Positions 6,827-14,382 of a stretch of DNA of 20,291 nucleotides are shown in pieces. Position 1 is the first letter of the stretch, and every line of letters begins with the position of its first letter. Position numbers and translations under genes: made by a program. The DNA comes from Bacteroidales bacterium (GTDB lineage Bacteria; Bacteroidota; Bacteroidia; Bacteroidales; Muribaculaceae): NCBI GenBank assembly GCA_004557195.1, contig SFER01000016.1, positions 1 through 20,291 of the forward strand, in the 5' to 3' direction. The notes under the pieces were generated by a model that searched no databases, was not told the origin of the DNA, and saw nothing but the letters and a program-made list of their open reading frames with translations.

Positions 6827-7441
6827 ATGATTATCATTGGTATTGCCGGAGGAACAGGTTCCGGAAAAACAACAGTAGTGAAAAAAATCATGCAACGCTT
6901 GCCGAAAGGCGAGGTGGGTATCATTTCCCAGGACTCTTATTACAAAGATTCCAGCCATGTGCCGGTGGAGGAACGCCAGAAAATCAATTTCGATGAGCCG
7001 GCAGCCTTCGATTGGGATTTGCTTCTCGACCACCTGAAGGCGCTGAAAGAAGGAAGTGCTGTGGAAATGCCCACATATTCCTATCTCACCTGTACCCGAC
7101 AAGAGGAAACAGAGCATCTCGACCCACACGAAGTGGTGTTGCTCGAAGGTATCCTTGTGCTCAGCGACAAGCGCCTGCGCAACATGATGGATATCAAAGT
7201 GTTTGTCGATGCCGATGGCGACGACCGCCTCATTCGTGTAATCTCTCGCGACTGTATCGAGCGCGGACGCACTCCCCAAATGGTAATCGACCGCTATGAG
7301 CGAGTGCTCAAGCCGATGCACCTCAAGCACATCGAGCCAGCCAAGCGATTTGCCGACTTGATTGTGCCGCAAGGCGGACACAACGAGGTGGCTATCAATC
7401 TGCTCACAGATTATATAATGGGCCGTATCAATAACAAATAA
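6827..7441 (+). CDS. udk: Uridine kinase
   Basis: A 204-residue uridine/cytidine kinase of the P-loop phosphoribulokinase/uridine kinase family, for pyrimidine nucleoside salvage in the cytoplasm (uridine to UMP, using NTP). The Walker A loop is GGTGSGKTT (8-16). It also carries ISQDSYYKD (33-41), the substrate-site segment NFDEPAAFDWDLL, the 'YSYLTCTRQEET' loop, VLLEGIL (Walker B-like) and the lid region around RDCIERGR. Length is typical. The gene is the first of a plus-strand pair; its stop is 4 nt before the lptB start. Confidence 0.97.
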   Translation: MIIIGIAGGTGSGKTTVVKKIMQRLPKGEVGIISQDSYYKDSSHVPVEERQKINFDEPAAFDWDLLLDHLKALKEGSAVEMPTYSYLTCTRQEETEHLDPHEVVLLEGILVLSDKRLRNMMDIKVFVDADGDDRLIRVISRDCIERGRTPQMVIDRYERVLKPMHLKHIEPAKRFADLIVPQGGHNEVAINLLTDYIMGRINNK

Positions 7442-7445
7442 GTCG

Positions 7446-8252
7446 ATGCAAGAAATCAACGAGGAAATAATTGCCGCTACACAGCCCGAAATCCCGGTGG
7501 GCGATGAGAATCACATGGTGCTCCGCACCGAGAACCTTGTGAAGAAGTATCGCCAACGCACTGTGGTGAACCATGTGTCGATAAATGTGCGTCAAGGGGA
7601 GATTGTGGGGCTTCTCGGTCCGAATGGAGCCGGTAAAACCACTACATTCTATATGACCGTGGGGCTGATAACCCCCAATGAGGGGCAGATTTTCCTCAAC
7701 GACTTGAACATTACAAAATATCCGGTGTATCGCCGTGCACAGAATGGTATCGGCTATCTTGCACAGGAAGCGTCGGTTTTCAGAAAACTCAGCGTGGAGG
7801 ACAACATCCGTTGTGTGCTCGAAATGACCGACACCTCGCGCGAGTATCAGCGTGAGAAGCTCGAAAGTCTCATCTCGGAGTTCCGCCTCGAGAAGGTGAG
7901 GAAAAACCTTGGCGACCAGTTGTCGGGAGGTGAGCGCCGCCGCACCGAGATTGCGCGATGCCTCGCCATCAACCCCAAATTTATCATGCTCGACGAACCA
8001 TTCGCCGGAGTTGACCCCATCGCGGTGGAGGATATTCAGCACATCGTGTATAAACTCAAGGAGAAAAATATCGGTATTCTCATCACCGACCACAACGCCC
8101 CCGAAACACTAAGCATCACCGACCGCGCGTATCTGCTCTTCGAAGGAAAAATCCTGTTCCAGGGCACGAGCGAGGAACTTGCGGTGAATCCCACAGTGAA
8201 GGAGAAATATCTCGGACGCAGTTTCGTGTTCCATCGCAAAAAATTCGATTAG
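7446..8252 (+). CDS. lptB: LPS export ABC transporter ATPase LptB
   Basis: A 268-residue ABC ATPase that powers extraction of LPS from the inner membrane with LptFG. Walker A is GPNGAGKT (58-65), the Q-loop is YLAQEASVF (Q107), the signature is LSGGE (159-163), Walker B is MLDEPF with E184, and the switch His is H216 in ITDHN. The LSGGERRRTEIAR block and DEPFAGVDP are characteristic of LptB. The protein has about 23 extra acidic N-terminal residues compared with the usual start, which would correspond to Met24 (ATG near 7515). Both starts are possible. The first is favoured because it lies 4 nt after udk and has the same TAAGTCGATG context as udk. Confidence 0.95.
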   Translation: MQEINEEIIAATQPEIPVGDENHMVLRTENLVKKYRQRTVVNHVSINVRQGEIVGLLGPNGAGKTTTFYMTVGLITPNEGQIFLNDLNITKYPVYRRAQNGIGYLAQEASVFRKLSVEDNIRCVLEMTDTSREYQREKLESLISEFRLEKVRKNLGDQLSGGERRRTEIARCLAINPKFIMLDEPFAGVDPIAVEDIQHIVYKLKEKNIGILITDHNAPETLSITDRAYLLFEGKILFQGTSEELAVNPTVKEKYLGRSFVFHRKKFD

Positions 8253-8273
8253 GCGCGGATTTGCTCTGCCGTG

Positions 8274-9611
8274 CTATTCCACCTGCTGGATGGCAAGCGA
8301 GATTTTCACTTTTTGATTCTTGATTTTCTTCCCTTCGACTGCCTTGATGGTAGCCTTTGCCTTGTTGTGGGGTACAGCCACAAGAGAATAGTGGTCATAG
8401 CAGTTGATTGCGCCAATCTCGCCACCTTGCAGGGAGGCATTATTTACCAGGAATCCCACGATATCCCCTTTGGAAATTTTTTCTTTCTTTCCCGCTTTGA
8501 AATAGAGAGTGGCGCAAGGCGCATTGAGATCCATCTTGGCATCGGAGTCGAGAGATTCATCGCTGTCGAAGGCCATGTATTCCGGGATATGCTCGTCGGC
8601 AGCGACAATCACATGCACCGCTCCCGAAGCATCGATGCGTGCCGTGCGGCCGTTGCGGTGGGTGAAAGCCGCGGCATCCACCGGGAGGTGGTAGTGGATG
8701 ATGTGTTTCACTTCCGCGATATCCAATCCGCGCGAGCCGAGGTCGGTAGATACAAGCACTAAGAAACTGCCGTTGTTGAACATCGCAATCGCCTTTTCTC
8801 GCTCGTTTTGCTCCATTCCGCCATGGTAGATGCCGGCAGGAACGCCGTTTTGCCGTAGGAAGTCATACACCCTCGCCGCTGCGTCGCGATGGTTGACAAA
8901 CACGATGCTGCGGGTGTTGTCTCGCTGATTGGCAAGAAGCAGGAGCAGGGTGTCGAGTTTGTCGCGTTGCGGCGACACCACTTTGAGAATGTCGAGGCGA
9001 GTGCGCAATTCGGTCTCCGCTTCTTCGTGCCTTATAGTTACCGGCGAAGAAATTCTCACGAAATCGGGGATTTCGTCGATGGCGGTAGCCGAAGTGAGAA
9101 AGCGGCGTTTGAGGTTCGGCATACGATGAATGATGCGCTCCATCTCTTCGCTGAAGCCGAGTTGTAATGACTTGTCAAACTCGTCGAGCACAAGAAACCG
9201 GGTGCGATACACATCGACATTCTTTCGGTTGATGTGGTCGAGAAGCCTTCCAGGAGTGGCGATGATGATATCCGGCTCCACTTGCAGCGATGCCTTCTCA
9301 TCGGCAGCGTTGTGCCCACCATAACAAGCTGTGATGCGACAATCCCCTGCGATTTTGCGCGCTATGTCGGCAATCTGCATCACGAGTTCGCGCGAAGGCG
9401 CAATCACCACCGCTTGCAGCCGTCCCGCGGGTTGCAACTCTTTGATTAGCGGGATGAGGAAAGCAAGAGTTTTGCCCGAGCCGGTAGGGGAGAGGAGCAC
9501 GATGTCGCCGCGACTGGCGGCAGCGGTGTCGAGCATATTGGATTGCATCTTGTTGAGCGAGTCGATTCCGAGGCGGCTATTCACAGCCGATAAAATATCT
9601 TTCAGTTTCAT
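8274..9611 (-). CDS. DEAD-box RNA helicase with DbpA-type RNA-binding domain
   Basis: A 445-residue ATP-dependent RNA helicase. The Q-motif region is around Q23, motif I is SPTGSGKT (41-48), Ia is APSREL (71-76), Ib is TPGR (119-122), II is DEFD (143-146) and III is SAT (174-176). The second RecA domain holds TDLGSRGLD (motif V) and HRNGRTAR (motif VI). Residues from about 365 on form a DbpA-like RNA-binding domain (TLYFKAGKKEKISKGDIVGF), which in E. coli DbpA contacts 23S rRNA hairpin 92. This suggests a ribosome-assembly role. The DEFD replaces the usual DEAD, and DE plus the final D are kept, so ATPase activity is expected. It converges with lptB, leaving 21 nt between stops. Confidence 0.93.
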   Translation of the reverse strand: MKLKDILSAVNSRLGIDSLNKMQSNMLDTAAASRGDIVLLSPTGSGKTLAFLIPLIKELQPAGRLQAVVIAPSRELVMQIADIARKIAGDCRITACYGGHNAADEKASLQVEPDIIIATPGRLLDHINRKNVDVYRTRFLVLDEFDKSLQLGFSEEMERIIHRMPNLKRRFLTSATAIDEIPDFVRISSPVTIRHEEAETELRTRLDILKVVSPQRDKLDTLLLLLANQRDNTRSIVFVNHRDAAARVYDFLRQNGVPAGIYHGGMEQNEREKAIAMFNNGSFLVLVSTDLGSRGLDIAEVKHIIHYHLPVDAAAFTHRNGRTARIDASGAVHVIVAADEHIPEYMAFDSDESLDSDAKMDLNAPCATLYFKAGKKEKISKGDIVGFLVNNASLQGGEIGAINCYDHYSLVAVPHNKAKATIKAVEGKKIKNQKVKISLAIQQVE

Positions 9612-9694
9612 TTTGCGAGAAATATAGGGCAGTAGAATGCTTTAAGTCCTATTAGTTGGTTAAAAAATACAAATATTTAATCTGATTTTGAGCA

Positions 9695-9702
9695 CAAATG
9701 TA
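9695..9702 (-). promoter_or_regulatory. Possible -7 box for the helicase gene
   Basis: TACATTTG on the minus strand fits TAnnTTTG, about 84 nt upstream of the helicase ATG. No TTTG at the -33 spacing supports it. Confidence 0.35.
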
Positions 9703-9722
9703 GAGTAATGAAAAAATATACT

Positions 9723-9800
9723 TAATTTTGCAATGTGTTTTTCATAGTATTAGATTAATTGTGAGGGTAGATTTCGGGAGAAATCTATTCCTCTTTTTTT
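9723..9800 (+). ncRNA. Candidate small RNA bounded by a -7 box and a terminator
   Basis: TAATTTTG at 9723-9730 on the plus strand matches the -7 consensus, without a good -33 box. About 38 nt downstream, a perfect 8-bp hairpin TAGATTTC/GAAATCTA with a GGGA loop (9768-9787) is followed by TTCCTC and a T7 tract. The enclosed transcript would be roughly 60 nt and has no start codon with a meaningful frame. No plus-strand gene ends nearby that would need this terminator; the nearest, lptB, stops 1.5 kb upstream. The call rests on signals only; no Rfam family is recognised. Confidence 0.3.
9768..9800 (+). terminator. Orphan plus-strand rho-independent terminator
   Basis: TAGATTTC (9768-9775), loop GGGA and GAAATCTA (9780-9787) form an 8-bp perfect stem followed by a T-rich tract ending in T7 (9794-9800). 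On the minus strand the hairpin is followed by CCCTCAC, so it is not a canonical terminator for the TSCPD gene ending at 9811. Confidence 0.6.
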
Positions 9801-9810
9801 ATACCTTTTA

Positions 9811-10071
9811 TTAGATATTCTCTTTCTCTTTGATGGCTTTGAGCGCTGTGGCAAGTTGGTCGGGACAAGAAGTGCGCTTCATTCCACACCTTATTCCCGA
9901 GAGGCGTGCAATGGCATCGTCGCATTTCATCCCTTTAACGAGAATAGCAACCGCTTTGAGGTTGCCATCGCAACCGCCGTAGAAATGCACATCGTTGATA
10001 ATTCCATTTTCCACCTCGATATCGATTTGCGAGGAGCAAGTGCCTTGTGTGCGATAAGAATATTTTGCCAT
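9811..10071 (-). CDS. TSCPD domain protein (TIGR03905 type), uncharacterised
   Basis: An 86-residue small soluble protein matching the TIGR03905/TSCPD family: GTCSSQIDIEVENGIINDV, then FYGGCDGNLKAV, GIRCGMKRTSCPDQLA. Five cysteines (C12, C34, C50, C62, C69) sit at the positions typical of the family. A related TSCPD segment is found at the end of some class II ribonucleotide reductases, and a metal- or redox-binding role is possible but unproven. It starts 6 nt after the Crp/Fnr-type gene and is probably co-transcribed with it. Confidence 0.88.
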   Translation of the reverse strand: MAKYSYRTQGTCSSQIDIEVENGIINDVHFYGGCDGNLKAVAILVKGMKCDDAIARLSGIRCGMKRTSCPDQLATALKAIKEKENI

Positions 10072-10076
10072 AAAGA

Positions 10077-10763
10077 TTAATTTTCTGATGATTGAAAAAC
10101 CTGTAACAAAAGTTCGCGGTCGATAACCGAGATTTCGCTTGTGGTGAATGTAATCACCCCCTGTTTTGCGAGAGTGTTGAGGCTATTCATGAGCGAAGTG
10201 CGTTGCACACCGAGCATGGCGCACATATCTTTTTGCCTGAATTCCACTTTCAACTCGCGGCTACCGCGTTGAGTGAGCGACAGCACAATGAACGCAAGGC
10301 GCTCGGCAACCGAGCCCGATGAAAGCGACAACACCGCCTGAATATTCTTCTGGTGGTTGCGCGAAAGCATATTCAGGATGTTGAAAATGAACAATTTGTC
10401 GTTTTGCAGAATGTTGATATAGTCTGCCTTGTCGATTTGCAAGATGCCGCATTCGCCATGGGCGGTAACGGTGAAAGGGTAGGTGGTGTCGATGCCGAAA
10501 AGACGCTCGGGACCGATGACGTTGGGCGCATCGATAATCTCCGACACTACCACTTTGCGGTTGATGCTTGCGGTGCGACGAACGATGCTGCCCGACACCA
10601 GAAAACGGAGGTGGGTGCAGGTTTCGCCACTCTCTATAATCGTTTCGCCATTGCCATATTTGAGGAAATGGAATTTTGTAGTCTCTATCAATTCAGAAAT
10701 CTTGTCATGGCTAACGCCTTTGAAAAGCGGAAGTTCCATGATTGTTTCATACATACTGCTCAT
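10077..10763 (-). CDS. Crp/Fnr-family transcriptional regulator
   Basis: A cytoplasmic regulator of about 228 residues. The N-terminal half is a cyclic-nucleotide-binding-like beta-roll (FLKYGNGETIIESGETCTHLRFLVSGSI), joined by a long dimerisation helix to a C-terminal winged HTH (VEFRQKDMCAMLGVQRTSLMNSLNTLAKQGVI). It lacks an Fnr-style cysteine cluster, and the cAMP-contact motif of E. coli Crp is not obvious, so the ligand is unknown. The frame extends to a TTG at 10778, but the -7 box at 10789-10796 would put the transcript start too close to it, so ATG 10763 (MSSMYETIMELPLF) is preferred. It precedes the TSCPD gene in one operon. Confidence 0.92.
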   Translation of the reverse strand: MSSMYETIMELPLFKGVSHDKISELIETTKFHFLKYGNGETIIESGETCTHLRFLVSGSIVRRTASINRKVVVSEIIDAPNVIGPERLFGIDTTYPFTVTAHGECGILQIDKADYINILQNDKLFIFNILNMLSRNHQKNIQAVLSLSSGSVAERLAFIVLSLTQRGSRELKVEFRQKDMCAMLGVQRTSLMNSLNTLAKQGVITFTTSEISVIDRELLLQVFQSSEN

Positions 10764-10788
10764 AAAATAAATAGCCAAATTTTTTGTG

Positions 10789-10796
10789 CAAAGATA
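10789..10796 (-). promoter_or_regulatory. -7 box of the Crp/Fnr-TSCPD operon
   Basis: TATCTTTG on the minus strand is a perfect -7 match, 26 nt before the chosen ATG. There is no TTTG at the -33 position, which is compatible with a regulated or autoregulated promoter. Confidence 0.55.
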
Positions 10797-10856
10797 ATCA
10801 AAAACTGTTAATTCACCGCGTTAATTTTTACAAATATGCGGTTGCGGAGCGGAAAA

Positions 10857-11756
10857 CTATGAGAGGCGACTGTCGCGGCGTTGTTTGAAATAGATTTGCG
10901 ACGAGTTGATGATGTTTTGCCATGCGACATAAGCAGCCGGAGCCACCGAAGAAAGCGGGTTGAGATAGGTCATCGCCACCCAGATAGCAAGAATCGTGTT
11001 TTTTTGTCCGAGCCCTTGCGCGCCGGCAATTTTGTCGCCAAAGGCGCCGCCAATGCGCCGCCCGATGTAGAACTGGGCGCAACACACCACCAGCGAGCCA
11101 AGAGCGAGCCAAATCATATCACCGAGTTCGTTGAGCGGTTGTTGCATCACGAAACTCACCGAGTTTCCTACCACGATAAACAGAGCCACCGCCCAGAGGT
11201 AGAACGAAATAGATTGGTATTTCACAAGCCTATCGTAGATTTTTGGCACCGAATAGCGCACTAATTGCGCCGTAATAAAAGGCACAAGGATGAGAGGCAG
11301 CACCTCGGCGCAAATCTTGTAGAACGATTCCGAGAAAGAGATGGCAGTGTCGGTGATTGCCGAGAGAAACAGAGGCGATGCCACAGCAAATGTGATGTTG
11401 CTGAGGAGCGAATAGGTGGCAAGCCGCGGCACAGAGCCGCCGAGCATTCCGGTGATTACCGGTGCCGAAGTGGCGGTGGAAATGAGCATACAGATAAACA
11501 TTCCTTGAGCCACAAGCCCACTGATGCTCAACCCGGCGAGATAGGCAATCCAGCAACCAACGAGTTGCACCACAAGAAGCGACCAGTGAAACTTCGTGAT
11601 GCGAATTTCGCGTGGCGAAACGCGCAGAAATGTGAAAAACAGCATCGCGAAAATGAGATAGGGTGTGAGAAAGCGGATATAAGCAATCCACTCGTAAAAC
11701 AGTATGCCTCCCAGCATCGAGATAGGCAACATCCATGTTTTCAAGAATCTTCGCAT
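10857..11756 (-). CDS. BASS (bile acid:Na+ symporter)-family transporter
   Basis: A 299-residue polytopic inner-membrane protein with about nine to ten hydrophobic helices. The family's paired core regions appear as MFICMLISTATSAPVITGMLGG in the first half and GQKNTILAIWVAMTYLNPLSSVAPAAYVAWQN in the second, corresponding to the crossing-helix motifs of the BASS fold. The substrate is unknown and bile acid itself is not implied. An in-frame TTG lies at 11816, but a -7 box at 11777-11784 falls inside that extension, so ATG 11756 (MRRFLKTWMLPI) is chosen. It lies upstream of the Crp/Fnr gene on the same strand, which has its own -7 box. Confidence 0.85.
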   Translation of the reverse strand: MRRFLKTWMLPISMLGGILFYEWIAYIRFLTPYLIFAMLFFTFLRVSPREIRITKFHWSLLVVQLVGCWIAYLAGLSISGLVAQGMFICMLISTATSAPVITGMLGGSVPRLATYSLLSNITFAVASPLFLSAITDTAISFSESFYKICAEVLPLILVPFITAQLVRYSVPKIYDRLVKYQSISFYLWAVALFIVVGNSVSFVMQQPLNELGDMIWLALGSLVVCCAQFYIGRRIGGAFGDKIAGAQGLGQKNTILAIWVAMTYLNPLSSVAPAAYVAWQNIINSSQIYFKQRRDSRLS

Positions 11757-11776
11757 ATTTCTTCCAAAATTTCCCG

Positions 11777-11784
11777 CAAAGGTA
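11777..11784 (-). promoter_or_regulatory. -7 box of the BASS transporter gene
   Basis: TACCTTTG fits TAnnTTTG, 20 nt before the chosen ATG. No clear -33 element was found. Confidence 0.5.
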
Positions 11785-11841
11785 GTAAAAAATGAAATAT
11801 AGCGAGCCTGCGGCAACTTTAAAATTTGTATAAAAATTCAC

Positions 11842-11874
11842 GAAACAGCCCCCGCAGATGGTCTGTGGGGGCTG
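11842..11874 (-). terminator. Strong terminator of the ECF sigma operon
   Basis: CAGCCCCCGCAGA (11846-11858) pairs with TCTGTGGGGGCTG (11862-11874) in a 13-bp stem (one G-U pair) with a 3-nt loop. On the minus strand it is followed by TTTCGTGAATTTTT. It lies 20 nt past the stop of the Spy-like gene and separates the sigma operon from the BASS transporter gene. Confidence 0.85.
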
Positions 11875-11893
11875 CAAGTGTTATGTCGTTGAA

Positions 11894-12361
11894 TTATTTT
11901 GTTTTGCGGTCGCGGTGCATGTTGAGCATATTTCGAGAGAAGCGAGTTTCGGCTCGTTTGAGGAGGAATAACTGCTTGGCGGAAAGGATTTCCTTGAATT
12001 TCTCAAAATATGTTGCTTCGATTTTTGCCTCTTTATCTTTCACATCGAGCATTGCCTTGGCGGTAGCCTCATATTCGAGGTCGCTCACATTGTCTGCCGA
12101 TGACACTTTGCGCTCGAGTTCGCGGCTCTCCTTGTTGAGTTGATACACTTCGTCTTCCATTGCGCTGTAGAGGGGGAAGAACTTGTCTTGCTGCTCTTGC
12201 GAGAGCTCCATTTCGCGGGTGAGGAACTCTTTTTTGTATTCCCGCATATCGCTCATCCATCGGCGTTGGCGCTCTTCGGTGTTTTGAGCCGACACCATCG
12301 AAGTGCCGATAGCGATAATGGCGATAATAGAGAGGATATAAGATTTGTAGTTCATAGTCAT
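11894..12361 (-). CDS. Secreted Spy/CpxP-like helical protein
   Basis: A 155-residue protein with a Sec signal peptide (hydrophobic core about 8-19, predicted cut after VSA near residue 25). The mature part is almost entirely charged alpha-helix: EERQRRWMSDMREYKKEFL, then ELSQEQQDKFFPLYSAMEDEV and ILSAKQLFLLKRAETRF. The 'L(S/T).EQ..KF.PLY..ME' and 'ILS.KQ' segments resemble the LTxxQ-type repeats of periplasmic Spy/CpxP proteins, which are chaperone-like envelope-stress proteins. It starts 4 nt after the anti-sigma-like gene, so it is part of the sigma operon and may sense or respond to envelope or metal stress. Confidence 0.8.
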   Translation of the reverse strand: MTMNYKSYILSIIAIIAIGTSMVSAQNTEERQRRWMSDMREYKKEFLTREMELSQEQQDKFFPLYSAMEDEVYQLNKESRELERKVSSADNVSDLEYEATAKAMLDVKDKEAKIEATYFEKFKEILSAKQLFLLKRAETRFSRNMLNMHRDRKTK

Positions 12362-12364
12362 GTA

Positions 12365-12766
12365 TTATTTTATAGAATCATTGAAAATGTCTTCATCGGA
12401 GATTTCCACGCTGTCTTCGCAAAGCTGTTGGAGAAGGTCATATTCGTTGAAATCTCCTGTGAGAACGAAGTCATCGACAAACGACTCGTTGTTGAATGCC
12501 TTTGCGATAGAAGGATTGTAGTAGGGGTTGTTGTCGCGCATATCGGTGAAGAGATGCATCATACACCAAATCCCGCCAAACATAGCCGCCATATAGATCC
12601 AGGGGCGGACGTGGTGCCACAAAGTGGGCTTCACTTCCTGCTCAAACTCGCGGTCGGGGAGTGATTCCGTCATTTTCTTGGCGAAATCGGCAAAATAGCC
12701 ATCCGGCACCTTGAAGCCGGTTTGCTTGCCTATCTTTGATAATATTTCAGAATCTTCCTTTTTCAT
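12365..12766 (-). CDS. Single-pass membrane protein, probable anti-sigma factor
   Basis: A 133-residue protein with a cytoplasmic N-terminal region carrying the Bacteroidales pattern FKVPDGYFADFAKKM (18-32) and SLPDRE. One transmembrane helix follows (about 52-72, VRPWIYMAAMFGGIWCMMH), then an acidic extracytoplasmic tail. Placement directly after an ECF sigma gene and before a secreted Spy-like protein fits a membrane anti-sigma role. No zinc-finger (ZAS) His-Cys motif is present, so it is a different class from the RsrA/ChrR type. The function is inferred from position and the family pattern. Confidence 0.75.
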   Translation of the reverse strand: MKKEDSEILSKIGKQTGFKVPDGYFADFAKKMTESLPDREFEQEVKPTLWHHVRPWIYMAAMFGGIWCMMHLFTDMRDNNPYYNPSIAKAFNNESFVDDFVLTGDFNEYDLLQQLCEDSVEISDEDIFNDSIK

Positions 12767-12807
12767 ATCCGTTTATTTGACTACTCAATCAACAAAAAGT
12801 TTAAATG

Positions 12808-13377
12808 TTATTCAAAAAAACTTTCAATCTTTTTCACGGCGTGGTGAAACGACGCTTTGAGCGCGCCCACCGAAGTGCCGAGAATTTCGCTAATATCTTC
12901 GTATTTCATCTCGTCGAAGTAGCGCATGTTGAACACCAGTCGCTGCTTCTCGGGAAGTTGAGTCACAGCTTCTTGCAATTTCAGTTGCAAGTCGTTGCCA
13001 TCAAACCATTCATCGGCGGCAAGCGCTTTCACCGCCTCTGCCATGTCGTCGATGCTTGCGGTGTTGCGGCCTTGCTCCTTCGAGAGGAAAGTGATAGCCT
13101 CGTTGGTGGCAATACGGTAGAGCCAAGTGGACATTTTGGCATCGCCGCGGAAGTATTCGATGCTGCTCCACGCCTTGAGGAAAGTGTTTTGGAGCACATC
13201 GTTAGCGTCGTCGTGATTGAGCACGAGTTTTCTTATGTGCCAATATAGAGGCTCGGTGTAGTGTGCAATCACCTTGCCGAATGCGTCCTTTACATATTCG
13301 GGATTCTTGAGCTGCTCTATTATGTCTTTTTCGTTATATTCCACGATTTCGCTTTTTGAGAGTGTAAATTTAGTCAA
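12808..13377 (-). CDS. ECF-type RNA polymerase sigma factor
   Basis: A 189-residue sigma-70 family ECF factor. Region 2 spans about 33-105, with DANDVLQNTFLKAW and MSTWLYRIATNEAITF for -10 recognition and core binding. Region 4 spans about 130-188, with LPEKQRLVFNMRYFDEMKYEDISEIL and the HTH GTSVGALKASFHHAVKKIE. The frame opens with TTG at 13377. A GTG at codon 12 (13344) better matches the family's usual beginning (NEKDIIEQLKNPE), so the true start may be there. It heads an operon with the probable anti-sigma and Spy-like genes. No standard -7 box is visible upstream, consistent with its own or another alternative sigma factor reading the promoter. Confidence 0.94.
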   Translation of the reverse strand: MTKFTLSKSEIVEYNEKDIIEQLKNPEYVKDAFGKVIAHYTEPLYWHIRKLVLNHDDANDVLQNTFLKAWSSIEYFRGDAKMSTWLYRIATNEAITFLSKEQGRNTASIDDMAEAVKALAADEWFDGNDLQLKLQEAVTQLPEKQRLVFNMRYFDEMKYEDISEILGTSVGALKASFHHAVKKIESFFE

Positions 13378-13415
13378 AATTTCTCAAATACGTAATGTTT
13401 TAGAGGAATATTGAC

Positions 13416-13423
13416 TAATTTTG
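13416..13423 (+). promoter_or_regulatory. -7 box of the ZIP transporter gene
   Basis: TAATTTTG matches TAnnTTTG, 24 nt before the ATG at 13447. This supports that ATG over the in-frame TTG at 13411, which lies upstream of the box. The -33 box is not evident. Confidence 0.5.
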
Positions 13424-13446
13424 TGAGAAATTTAATCGATTTTAAT

Positions 13447-14241
13447 ATGGAATTGAGTTTATCCTCCATTATATTGGCTCTCGGGCTAACACTTGTAGCC
13501 GGTCTTTCCACCGGACTCGGAAGTCTGATGTCGTTTTTCGCCAAGGCACAAAACACGAAGTTTCTCTCCACCGCGCTAGGCTTTTCGGCAGGTGTGATGG
13601 TGTATATCTCCTTCCTCGACTTGATGCCGGGGGCGGTTGACGATTTGGCTGCCGATTTCGGCTCGTCGGCAGGGTTGATAGCCACTATCGCCTTCTTTGC
13701 CGGCATTGCAATGATTGCACTCATCGACTTTTTTATCCCCGACGATGAGAACCCGCACCAAAATCATGGCACGATAGGCGATGAAAAAGGACCCAACATG
13801 CATCGCACCGGGCTGATGCTTGCGCTGGCAATCGGTGTGCACAACTTCCCCGAGGGGCTCGCCACCTTTGCCGCCGCGCTCGAAGGATTAGAGTTTGCCA
13901 TACCTATTGTTGTGGCAATCGCCATCCACAATATCCCAGAAGGCATTGCCGTGTCGGTGCCCATCTATCACTCCACCGGCAATCGTGCCAAGGCTTTGCG
14001 ATTCTCCCTCTTGTCGGGACTTGCCGAGCCTGTGGGCGCACTGTTTGGAGCCTTGTTCCTGCTTCCGTTCTGGAGCCCGATGGTGAGTGCCTTGCTCATG
14101 GCATTTGTCGCAGGCATTATGGTGTATATCTCGTTTGACGAGTTGCTCCCCAACAGCGAGCGATTCGGCCACCATCATTTTGCCATGAGCGGTGTTGTTG
14201 CCGGGATGGCAGTTATGGCAATCAGCCTGCTCATCCTATAA
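13447..14241 (+). CDS. zupT: ZIP-family metal transporter (ZupT type)
   Basis: A 264-residue inner-membrane importer of divalent metals, mainly Zn2+ and also Fe/Mn in the family. About eight hydrophobic helices are visible. The binuclear metal centre signatures HNFPEG (132-137; H132, N133, E136) and HNIPEG (161-166; H161, N162, E165) are both intact. The loop between helices carries the His-bearing stretch NPHQNHG (102-108), typical of a metal-sensing loop. It is transcribed divergently from the ECF sigma operon. No Zur-like operator was recognised in the short upstream region. Confidence 0.95.
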   Translation: MELSLSSIILALGLTLVAGLSTGLGSLMSFFAKAQNTKFLSTALGFSAGVMVYISFLDLMPGAVDDLAADFGSSAGLIATIAFFAGIAMIALIDFFIPDDENPHQNHGTIGDEKGPNMHRTGLMLALAIGVHNFPEGLATFAAALEGLEFAIPIVVAIAIHNIPEGIAVSVPIYHSTGNRAKALRFSLLSGLAEPVGALFGALFLLPFWSPMVSALLMAFVAGIMVYISFDELLPNSERFGHHHFAMSGVVAGMAVMAISLLIL

Positions 14242-14382
14242 TCTTCTCCCTATCCACGCTGCAAAGTTATATTGCGGCAAACAGATATATTTGCATATTA
14301 AGCTGTTTCTTGCAAATTAACCGATTTTTAACTAATATTTTATGCTATCTTTGCGCTATCGAATGGCGAAATGCTTCAAACT

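Noticed and set aside
9768..9787. The hairpin as terminator of the TSCPD gene on the minus strand
   Set aside because: In that direction it is followed by CCCTCAC, not a T tract.
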